Positions 1 to 8,442 of a stretch of 10,837 nt of DNA are shown one piece after another. The stretch lies in NCBI GenBank assembly GCA_021030915.1, contig JAGEMR010000289.1:1-10837 (forward strand), read 5' to 3'. The stretch comes from Astrothelium macrocarpum. Lineage: Eukaryota; Ascomycota; Dothideomycetes; Trypetheliales; Trypetheliaceae. The translations under genes were made by a program, and so were the position numbers. The stretch's first letter is position 1, and the number at the start of each line of letters is the position of its first letter. Below the pieces are notes generated by a model that saw only the letters and a program-made list of their open reading frames with translations, made no database searches and had not been told where the DNA came from.

Positions 1-509
1 GATTCGAATGTTTGGTGTTGAGAATTGATTCGAGTGTGCGCGACCTAGGGCTGTGCGGGACCTGGGGCGCACTCCTAGAGAGGAACGACGTCATCAACTT
101 GTTCATTCCCCTTTCCCCTCCGAATAGCGTCTCTTCCGGTCCATGTTCCTATAGGACGTGGATTTATACATAGCAGGAAAAAATTGCTTTCCAAAGAAAT
201 AATCATGCTCAGGACTAATGTAGGTTGCTGAAAGAATTGGTCAAGACTTGAATTTCTGGAATTCTGTTCCCGTAGAAGTCTCCCTCTAACATGTGACTAC
301 CTAATTCACTCCATTTCGCTTTTAACCTGGAAAAAATATTGTGGAAAAAACTAGTAGCAGGGACGATTGGCTTTACAAGATCCAAAATGCTAGCAAGAAG
401 CCTGCGATCCATCGCAAGGTATCTAATACCTAATGTCAATGCACAAGACTAAATCCTTTAACACACCCTGCTAGACAGCCTCGAGTATCGAGTCTAATAC
501 CATCACAAA
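1..509. other. Non-coding leader/promoter side of the lyase gene
   Basis: I see no convincing gene here. Frame 3 on the + strand is open from the left edge to a TAG at 171-173 (56 codons) and could be the last exon of a gene outside the window, but it resembles no family I recognise. A minus-strand open stretch at 215-439 begins with TTG and also resembles nothing. Possible control elements are a GACGTC palindrome at 87-92 (an ATF/CREB-like half site if real) and a TATA-like stretch near 161-172. All of these are weak. The segment most likely holds the upstream control region of the gene that starts at 584. Confidence 0.5.
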
Positions 510-587
510 ATGCTCTGGCTACTCAAATGGCGCTACCAGCTCACAAGCCTTGTGCTTCGTCAGCCATTGGGGAACGTAGACATATGA
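510..587 (+). promoter_or_regulatory. Candidate upstream ORF overlapping the lyase start codon (ATGA)
   Basis: An ATG at 510 opens a 25-codon frame that stops with TGA at 585-587. The preferred start codon of the lyase is at 584-586, so the stop and start share the sequence ATGA. A second ATG at 527 lies inside this stretch, in the lyase frame. If the mRNA begins upstream of 510, this arrangement could reduce or couple translation of the lyase through termination and reinitiation. If transcription starts downstream of 510 it has no role. The sequence shows the geometry; the regulatory role is inference. Confidence 0.35.
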
Positions 588-2050
588 CTACAGTGTTGGA
601 TTCGGAGATTTTCCGCAATGTTTTCAATACAGCCGAATCCTCTGCCATTTGGTCTGATAAGACCCGAACCTCCTACTTCCTTGACTTTGAAGCCGCGTTG
701 GCAAAAGTTCAAGCTCATTTGAACATCATTCCGCAAAAGGCAGCAAACGAGATTGCAAAATTCTGCAAATGGGAAGAAATGAACATGGACGAGCTTCGAA
801 GGAAGACAGAACTGATTGGATATCCTGTTCTCCCCGTAGTTCAACAGTTGGTCAAGAAGGTGAACGCCGTGGAACCTGGACTTGGGGAATGGGCGCATTG
901 GGGCGCCACAACACAGGTACGTTGGCGCGACATTAGCAACTTGAGAAAGTTTCTGATCCATAAACAGGATCTCACAGATACGGCAACAGTGCTTCAACTG
1001 CGCGACACACTAGCGGTCGTGGACCAAAAACTGGCTGCCATTATCTCAGCAACAGAGACGCTTTGTGAGAAATACAAGACAACTCCCATGGCAGCTCGAA
1101 GCAATCTCCAACAAGCCGTCCCCATCTCCTTTGGTTTCAAAATGGCCCGATTACTCGCAAGTTTCCAACGCCACCAAGCGCGCCTCCACGAGCTCCGGCC
1201 TCGCCTCCTCGTCCTCGAATTCAGCGGCGCAGCCGGCACCCTCGCCACCCTATCCCCCACCTCCGCACACGGACCCGCTCCTCCCGCAACCGCTTCCACC
1301 TCTTCCCACCAGTCCCTGGGTCTGCGCTGCCAAGAGCTGCTCGCCACAGAGCTGGGGCTGAGCGCGCCACCGATCGCATGGCACACAGAGCGGGACAGCA
1401 TCGCGGAGGCAGGCAACGCGCTCGCAGTGCTCGCGGCGACGTGTGCGAAGTTCGCCACGGACCTCAAGCTGCTGATGCAGACGGAGGTTGGGGAGGCGCG
1501 CGAGCCGTGGGTGGCGCACCGCGGCAGCTCGAGCACGATGCCGCAGAAGCGGAATCCGATCGGGTGCGCGTATATCTGCGCGATGGCGGCGTCGGTGCGC
1601 GCGATGGTCGGTGGGCTGGTGGAGGCTGTTGTGGCGGATCATGAACGGAGCACGGGGCCGTGGGAGATTGAGTGGATTGTGCTGCCGCAGGTGTGCTGTT
1701 TGACGGTGGCGGTGTTGGCGCAGACACAATACTTATTGGAAGGATTGGAGGTCGATGAAGATGCAATGAGGAGGAATCTGGACATGACTAGGGGGATGGT
1801 TGTTAGTGAGGCGGTCATGATGGGGCTGGGAAGGAAATTGGGAAGGCAATATGCACACGATTTGGTCTATGATGTCTGTAGGAAGGCTACTACAGATGAG
1901 AGACCGTTGGTCGAACTGCTCATGGAGAATGACGAGATCAAGAAAACAGGGGTTGCCGAGCAGGAGATTAAAGCTCTTTGTGATCCAGGAAACTACTTAG
2001 GATTAAGTGCTGAAATGGTGGACTTGGTATTGAAGAACAGAAAAGTATGA
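584..2050 (+). CDS. Fumarase/aspartase-superfamily lyase, PcaB/adenylosuccinate-lyase-like
   Basis: Spliced exons 584-916 and 968-2050 give 471 residues. The N-terminus (DSEIFRNVF, then a helix with ALAKVQA) is typical of 3-carboxy-cis,cis-muconate cycloisomerase-like and adenylosuccinate-lyase-like proteins. HWGATTQ ends exon 1 and DLTDTATV begins exon 2. FSGAAGTLA, IAWHTERD and the superfamily signature GSSSTMPQKRNP (residues about 297-308, with the catalytic serine loop) follow, then HERSTGPWEIEW and the C-terminal domain ending LCDPGNYLGL. Such enzymes are cytosolic homotetramers catalysing beta-elimination or its reverse. Fungal 3-carboxymuconate lactonization uses an unrelated beta-propeller enzyme, so the substrate here is unknown. 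The start at 584 matches the family N-terminus; an in-frame ATG at 527 would add 19 residues. An Ala/Ser/Pro-rich insert lies at about residues 206-230, within a strikingly GC-rich section. Confidence 0.9.
   Translation: MTTVLDSEIFRNVFNTAESSAIWSDKTRTSYFLDFEAALAKVQAHLNIIPQKAANEIAKFCKWEEMNMDELRRKTELIGYPVLPVVQQLVKKVNAVEPGLGEWAHWGATTQVRWRDISNLRKFLIHKQDLTDTATVLQLRDTLAVVDQKLAAIISATETLCEKYKTTPMAARSNLQQAVPISFGFKMARLLASFQRHQARLHELRPRLLVLEFSGAAGTLATLSPTSAHGPAPPATASTSSHQSLGLRCQELLATELGLSAPPIAWHTERDSIAEAGNALAVLAATCAKFATDLKLLMQTEVGEAREPWVAHRGSSSTMPQKRNPIGCAYICAMAASVRAMVGGLVEAVVADHERSTGPWEIEWIVLPQVCCLTVAVLAQTQYLLEGLEVDEDAMRRNLDMTRGMVVSEAVMMGLGRKLGRQYAHDLVYDVCRKATTDERPLVELLMENDEIKKTGVAEQEIKALCDPGNYLGLSAEMVDLVLKNRKV
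917..967 (+). other. 51 bp in-frame intron of the lyase gene
   Basis: The donor is CAG|GTACGT at 916/917 and the acceptor AAACAG|GAT at 967/968, with a possible CTGAT branch site at 953-957, close to the acceptor. The length is a multiple of three and contains no stop, so an unspliced reading adds 17 residues. Those residues interrupt the conserved run HWGATTQ-D-TDTATV, which in the family is continuous. Removing them restores the family pattern, so I treat this as a real intron. Confidence 0.88.
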
Positions 2051-2287
2051 AGAAGACATTTGAAGGGCTGGCAGTAAAATGGAAATGGGAGAATTGGATC
2101 AAGTTGCATGCGCTGTTAGCGAATTTTGCGGTGATTATCCACGAAAAACCAAAGAAATTGGGTAATCTTACACAATAATACGATCGCATGAGTAGCCTTT
2201 CTTTTGTGCAAGATGATGCAGTCTTTCCTCGTTCGTTTATTACCACCAACCAAAATGTAGAAACCCCAGTAAAACAGCGACTAAGGC
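2051..2287. other. Convergent intergenic gap with both 3' UTRs
   Basis: The lyase (+) and the receptor (-) end 237 bp apart, tail to tail. An AATAAT at 2174-2179 could serve the lyase transcript. With normal fungal 3' UTR lengths, the two transcripts probably overlap here. I see no other gene. Confidence 0.6.
2236..2241 (-). terminator. Candidate poly(A) signal AATAAA for the receptor gene
   Basis: The minus strand reads GGTAATAAACG about 47 bases past the receptor's TGA (2290-2288). A canonical AATAAA at this distance is a reasonable polyadenylation signal, though fungal signals are loose and this is not proof. Confidence 0.45.
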
Positions 2288-5200
2288 TCAAGCCCTGACG
2301 TCCTTGAGGGAAGCTCTACTGCCTAACAATGACGGCTTTCTGTTCTCCCCATTGAACGTTGACTCAGAGAATTCCAAGCCTCGCTTAATCACAGCGACCT
2401 CGTCCCTCTTAACGAAGACGATGTCCCCCCCAAGTATTATTCCGAATAGTAGATCGCCATTAGTTGTAAGCCAGTCAGCTGGTAGAAAGAAATGGCGATC
2501 ATAGTCACCCATGCTCGAGCTTTGTAGACTTGCTGAGCAAATCCAGCCGCTACTGTGCAGAAAAACCAGTCTCTGTCCGTGTTCGCCCACAATGTTCTTG
2601 ACATGGTGTGCAAGGGAGCGATACCTGGGGATTGGCGCTGCACTTTTTGAGTCAACGTTAAAGTCGGACATATTCCAGAGGAGAAGGGTTGTTTCCGGAT
2701 TGGGTCTGGAGGACTCGCTGAATGTGGTGGAAAGCACGGGATTTCCGATACAGGGCACGATTGATCGAATGGTGAGTTCGGGTATTATGCTGCCTTGAAG
2801 CAGTATGCCTTCGTTGTCTGTGAGTCGCCGTAATGTTTGCCAGTCGTATAAATGAGCGACGTTGTGCATGACCAGTATTAGGGTCTCTTGTCGAGTTGGA
2901 TGCGAAACCCATCTATAGGAATCCCGGTCTTGCCAGAAGAGTTCCGTAACGGCTATATTCTGATCCACGTTTATCGGCCAGAGAATATCTTTCTCGGCCG
3001 TGCATACCAAAAGTCGTGTCGACGTACTATTGCTCAAAACCTGGGTGACGGCTTCTCCTGTGCGCCGATCGAACAAAAGTTCGGTTTCCCAGCCGTGCTG
3101 TCTCTGAGCTATCTTGTGCGCCATTACGCGGCTTGAAGAATCGATGCTGCTGAGGACCTGACCTTGGTCCTCAAAGTGCAAAGCTAGAATTGCAACGCCA
3201 TCTGCACAAGAGAATAGCTTCTGACTCCCCAGTGTGGGTCTGACTTCATGTAGGTGGACTGAACCGTCATCTTTGCCATAGAAGAACATATTTCCCTTCC
3301 CGGGACATGCTAATGAGGTGATCAGGGCAATATCGTCTGAGCCTTCCCAGCTGAACTCCTGCGGTGCAGTTGAGACAGAAATAGTGTCACTGTTTTCATC
3401 ATCGGCATCTTGTCTAACCAACACGGTGGGGTCCCAAACGCGACACTGAGAGCCTCTAATATCAAGTAATCGCTGGCTATCCGCGCTGAATGCCAACTCC
3501 TTAATACCATAATCGTCTGAATTGATGCTGTAGATTAGTTTTAATGTTTCAAACTCGAAGAGCCGGATTGTTCCAGACGAGTTGCCAGTGGCTAAAGTAC
3601 GGCCATCGCGGGAGGAAGCCAGAGTCTGCGCGTTGACCAATGTTGTTTCCATTACGGTTCCCTCGCCTGTATCAAAAAGAACAAGGTCTCCATCTGAATA
3701 CGAAGCAGCGAGTAAGCTGTTATTGGGTGCAAGACTGAATATCACGCAGAGCACTCCAGCTGTTGCATTTATTTTCTCGCCCGGAATGCGAGTGCCAGTT
3801 TCTTTGCAGTAAGTATCATGGAGGGAGTCGCTCTCCAAGTCCCAGAGGATGATATCCTGGCCTCTATAAACTACAGCAAGAAGGTTAGATTCGACGCAGA
3901 AAGCTGCCGCTATCGGACGCCGATAAGCATGCGCAACAGGGCCTTCAAGGTCGTTTGTCCAATCTGAAGAATCTCTGAGAGTCCCATCTATAAGATCCCA
4001 GACCACCAAATGGTTATCCTTGAGTGCTGCAAGGAACAACTGCTCTTCTTCCATAAATGAGATCGATAAACACATTGAGCCGGTGTCAAACTGCCAGGAT
4101 TGCTCCCACGAACAAGTGTTCCAAATACGAATCTTTTGGGGGCCAGTAGAAGCGAGGACATCCGTTCGTGTGCCGAATTGAAGTATTCTTACAAGCTCTT
4201 GGTGTTGTAGAATTCGGATTTCTTGGCAAGTTGTTTCATTGTAGAGTGTGATATTTCCGCTGGAGGAGGCAATTGCGAAATACTCGTGAGAACACGCAAG
4301 AGCCGTGAATCGTTCTTTGGAGTTTGCGATAGTAGAAAGGCAGTCGTCCCATCCTACATTTGACAATCCGAGTACAGATATCCCACGCGTCGAGGTTGCA
4401 AATTGTCTGCGAGGTGCTGTTTGTGATGGGCAGAACGGAGGAATCAGGTTGTATATCGAGGGAGGAGAGGCCAATAGATTTCCGCCAAACTTGGTAACGA
4501 CTCTAACAAGATCGGTAGCCCACGAATCCACAACAGCTACCTCGCTGCCAAAAGGTGAGTAGTGGTTGGACCTTCTCTGCAAAAAGTTCTTGAATATTTT
4601 ACCAGCTTGAATCACGCGGTTGAGGTTAGAATGCGTTGCCATGAACTCAATCCATGAAAGCACGTTTGAGGATCGTAAAAACTTGGCAACAGCAAACAGA
4701 ATCTCGTCATCCGTGGATGACGAAAAGTTGACATGCTCGAAGAAATGATTGCATGCATAAGCGGCAAAGGGACTCCGGTCCTTACTTATGATGCTGGCAC
4801 TGAGCCTTCGGTGCTTTGGCGCCTTCATTTCGGGGCTGTTCAGGTAGTGCAGACAGGTCATAGCGACACTTTTATGCCCTGCTTTGCCCTCCACGCCAAA
4901 CTCGAAAGTGTCACCGAGTTGTAAAAGGTAATCGCGCGCTGTCTGATGCACCATCTGCACTCGAGACTGTGCATCGACGTAGACCAAATGGCCACAGCTC
5001 GATTCAATGGATCTTTTGACATTATCGACACTATCTTTTAATTCGATTTCCAGAGCACGGTGTAGTTCCTCTGTGGTAAAGGGCCGTATTGAGCAGACGC
5101 TCCAAGTCAATATTGCCTTCGCCAATCTTTTGCCATAAGTTGCACTGGAAATTGATTTGAGAATGCGAGAATAGAGCTCATCCATATCGGAAGGAACATC

Positions 5201-7034
5201 TTGAAGTACTTGGCGTATATCGGCTGCTGTATGGACACCTCTCAGCTCTTGAAGGATCAGGCTGACCCATAGAAAACACCCAGCAGATTTTGTAAGAATT
5301 TGGCTGACTAAGTTTTGTCGAGCTTCTTCATCAATTAATGGGAGTTGAGCTATCTTCGCCTCCAGATAAAGGACAATATCAGACTTAGTTTCGTCTTCAT
5401 TTATTTCTTCGGACACAACTTTCGTCCCTGGTCGGATTGTATACCTTTGCAGATCGAAGCGATTGCGCGAAGTGAGAAATATACGGATAGGAGATACCTC
5501 AGTGGCTTTCAGAAGCAAAGGAACAAGTAAAGAGTCAGACTTGCATTCGTCCAAGGCATCGATTACCCAGTACTGACGGCGAACAAATTTTATTCTGAAT
5601 AAACCTTCAATGAACAATTTGCGCCAAATAGTCCGGTAGTCTGCTCTGCTGATCTGTTGGTTGTTCTCGCAGATCTCGAGCATTGTATTGAAGACGTCAG
5701 TATTCTTGTTCGCTATTTGCCAAGCCATCGATAGTAAGAAGTAGTTAATAGATGTTTTCGCTTTATCACGATAATCGAAAAAGAAGAAGGCCGGGTCCAA
5801 AGTCAGTTCCTTGAGATGATGAATGACTTTTCCAGCCAGGATTGTCTTCCCAGTAGCAGGCTTCGCGCTGGTCCAGTATATCTGCGTATTTGCTGAGTCT
5901 CGCCATGATTGAAAGCTATGCTTTCGGACCAGCCAATCACAAGAACCTCTCATTCGGACGGCATCGACATCCATGAAATCGTTTTCTGGTGCATCTGATA
6001 CCCCAAGGTAGCTATTTAGGAGGTGCTTCTGGTCGTTGTTTATCCCATGTAGAGATTCGAGTACTCTGCTCCGAAAGCTGTCGATTGCTGAGGCAAGCGC
6101 ATTCCGAACGGTTTGATAGTTGGCTTCGGTTGGGGCAGAGAATTTACAGACTTCGCGATGGTTTGCATCCAGATACGCTGTGCGTTCATTGACGTAACCC
6201 AGCGTAGCAAGATCTTTGTCTACGACAAGGCCTTTCCCAAATCCGTAGTTCATTGGGGCTGTCTCATAGAAGGAATATAGTTGTAGGTCTTGGCAGTATT
6301 GAGGAAACTCATCATTGATTGACTGTGTTGCAAGAGAGTTCCTATGTAGATCCGCAACAAAGGGACGGTGACCGGGAGCTAGATTGAGGATTTTGCTTAA
6401 TAAATGAGCGAGATCGGCGCCACGATGAGGCGTCGCTAGGAAAAATATCGTCTTGACGCGGTCTGCTAGAGCATGGAACTCTTCTCTCTGTTTTGCTAAG
6501 ATGAAGGCGCGCTTGATGACAAGGCCTCCCATACTATGGCCGACGAAGATAAGTGGGGTCTGTACTCGAGGAGAACATGTGAGCAGACTAGCATACGAGA
6601 CCCGCTCACGAAGAGCAAGAAGTTTGAGTACTTACCTGAGAAGTCCGTGGGATCAGGGGACAGTCTTGCAAAGACCCGAGAAGAGACTTTGCAAAGTCAT
6701 GTAGGTTGAGAATGCTCTCTTTGGCCCAATTGGAATTGTATCCAAAGCTGTGTATCCTGACATCTCGGAACCCAGGATCGTTTGGTAGCCATGCCTCAGG
6801 CCAGAAAAGAGAAGAGTCACCAAGATGTGTCCAGGTACTACGGGATCCTCCACCCAGGCCATGGACGAAAGTCAGGTCAGCAATAGCGGACTCAATTGGG
6901 TTGTAAAGGGTGGTGAGTCCAAATGGGCCTTTCAGCTCATCGATAGAGTCGTGTGCAGCTTCTCGCCTTGCAAGGGTCCGAGAGAAGAATGAGTTTCGGC
7001 TTGAACTGGACGACTTTCTCCTTTCTCCATCCAT
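2288..7034 (-). CDS. NLR-type receptor: SesB-like alpha/beta-hydrolase, NACHT, WD40-like propellers
   Basis: Exons 7034-6636 and 6559-2288 join in phase 0 to give 1556 residues. After a Ser-rich start, residues about 45-275 form an alpha/beta-hydrolase: HGLGGG (58-63, oxyanion region), GHSMGG (nucleophile Ser142, split from exon 1 by the intron), LATPHRGAD, and a likely catalytic His267 in ANHREVCKF with Asp247 as possible partner. The NACHT module has a Walker A-like AKPATGKT (365-372), Walker B VIDALDEC and a TSR sensor-like motif. A winged-helix segment with VHQTARDYLL (about 670-679) follows. From about residue 882 to the end are divergent WD40-like repeats (for example IRIWN, LVVWDLIDG, IILWDLE). 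Fungal STAND proteins of this plan are linked to non-self recognition and cell death; the propeller senses a ligand and the N-terminal domain acts as effector. The ligand and specific role are unknown. The ATG at 7034 is chosen because the frame further upstream has no ATG before a stop. Confidence 0.92.
6560..6635 (-). other. 76 bp intron of the receptor gene
   Basis: On the minus strand the donor is CAG|GTAAGT (exon ends at 6636) and the acceptor GAGTACAG|ACC (exon resumes at 6559). The join is phase 0 and links PRTSQ to TPLIFVGHSMGG. This completes the beta-strand before the nucleophile elbow of the hydrolase, which neither exon frame holds alone. Confidence 0.9.
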
Positions 7035-8442
7035 CTGATTGCTAGAGCACGAGCTCTTGAAAAGGAGTTGTCGCACAGAAGCAAAGAGGATAGAGCCTGG
7101 TATCGGTCAAAAGTGACGGTTGGTCTTCTGTGAAGACTGCTGAAATTGTCATGTCGCGTAGTTAGAGCCTTGCCTAAAGCAAAAACCGAGCAGCCTTACA
7201 GGTCGATCTTAATTGAGCTCAAAGATGGTTAAATGGACCAAAGACTAAGAACTTAGACAGCCAATCTGGTCTCCTCGTACACTTGGCTCCACCCAAGTCG
7301 ACAAGACAGCTCATAGGAGACGATAATCTATAATAAGAATACGACTGTTCTGCGAAGGACTTCTAGGTCAGGCAGAGTCTCGCGGCTTAACGTTGTACAA
7401 GCGATGTTAGTATCGCACGGATGGGACAGGTGCTCGATGGTCTCCTTTGAGAGGTCAGAGGCTGGCTTTCTCATACAGGAGCGACACACCACATTCCGCC
7501 ACTCGACCAAAAAGAGCCTCTTGTCCTTGAGACAAGTAAATTGTCGTTCTTCATCAAACATTGTTTGCTTTTGGAATTCCCGCCGTGGATGTCTAGGGGG
7601 CTGAGGTGTGTTGAGTTTGCCATCCTATCACAACGGATGAATACCTCAACCTTGTCCGTCTATGGAACAACCCGATGCACGTGTCCGATCAACCACTGAC
7701 TGGCTGTCGCAATGATCCCATCTCGAGCAGGTCGAACGGATGTTGGACCTATCAATGACTGGGGCGCGCGGCATCTTATCGTATTCATATTAGGCACGGC
7801 ATCTGACCTCCTGCAACTCGACCTTATAAGCGACAGATTAACAGCAGAGAGAATACTATTGGCTTTTCTTATGTCGGGGATCTTAATCGTGCCGCGATGG
7901 CATGACAAGTATAAGCTGAAAGCGCTCGGACGCACCTCGAATTACTTTTTATTCCTCTGAAAGACATAATGTTTTGTCTAGGAAGGTGCAAAGCAAGAAA
8001 TCTATTTTCCCGCAAGCTCAAATGACAACCAATCCTACGCATGCGCCAGCAGTACATATTTAATACACAAGGCTTTTACGCTTTCGTCTAGTTACAGATT
8101 GATATGTGTACATGAGGTGCCCGTTATCTACGTTGAGTAACCCGCCAGCAAAAGGGATAGCCACCAGTCGACTCTTCATCCCCGCAAGACTTCCAGTATT
8201 CGCTTCGTTGTATTTCTCCCGTTCTGAATGTATGACTACAGGGGCTAAATCAACACCTATTGCCCCAACTTCACTCGGAACGAGTCGCTATCGGGCTTAA
8301 TTGAACCGTATGGAAACTAATCTCCAACAATAGCCACTACCACACTGGTCTCAGCAGCATTCCTCAAGACTCCCTCGCAATTTGATCATATCAGTAATTT
8401 GAAACTCACTCTAGCTCATTTGACAATCGAAACCCATTCACT
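7035..8442. other. 1.4 kb divergent intergenic region, no convincing gene
   Basis: This region separates the divergently transcribed receptor (-) and kinase (+) genes and must hold both promoters. Visible motifs are CCAAT at 7261-7265 and 8029-8033 (possible HAP-complex sites) and an E-box CACGTG at 7678-7683. Several open stretches of 60-90 codons occur on both strands, but none shows a recognisable domain. The two most protein-like are a 77-codon ORF at 7328-7561 (-) and an ATG-less 75-codon stretch at 8287-8060 (-). I see no tRNA and no transposon ends. Confidence 0.5.
7328..7561 (-). CDS. Possible small orphan protein, 77 aa
   Basis: An ATG in fair context (CAAACAATG) opens 77 codons without an intron, ending in TAG. 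The product is rich in Arg, Leu and Cys and has one CRSC pair (a CxxC) plus two further cysteines. It has no signal peptide, no membrane segment and no family resemblance that I can see. It lies about 300 bp upstream of the receptor start, on the same strand. It may be an orphan gene, a relic or chance; chance is the most likely. Confidence 0.18.
   Translation of the reverse strand: MFDEERQFTCLKDKRLFLVEWRNVVCRSCMRKPASDLSKETIEHLSHPCDTNIACTTLSRETLPDLEVLRRTVVFLL

Noticed and set aside
215..439. 74-codon minus-strand open frame
   Set aside because: It begins with TTG directly after a stop, has no ATG at its start and resembles no family I know.
994..1766. Long open frames on the minus strand and alternative + frames inside the lyase
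   Set aside because: They lie in the GC-rich section, where stops are rare, have Arg/Ala/Pro-rich unnatural composition, and are shadows of the clear lyase frame.
7035..7076. Receptor start at 7076
   Set aside because: The codon there is GTG, and no ATG lies between it and the next upstream in-frame stop; the first ATG in frame is at 7034.
7712..7960. 82-codon + strand ORF with a hydrophobic stretch
   Set aside because: It has no recognisable domain and overlaps an equally long minus-strand frame; it is most likely chance.
7035..8442. tRNA genes or CRISPR-like arrays in the large gap
   Set aside because: I found no cloverleaf with A/B boxes and no regularly spaced repeats.
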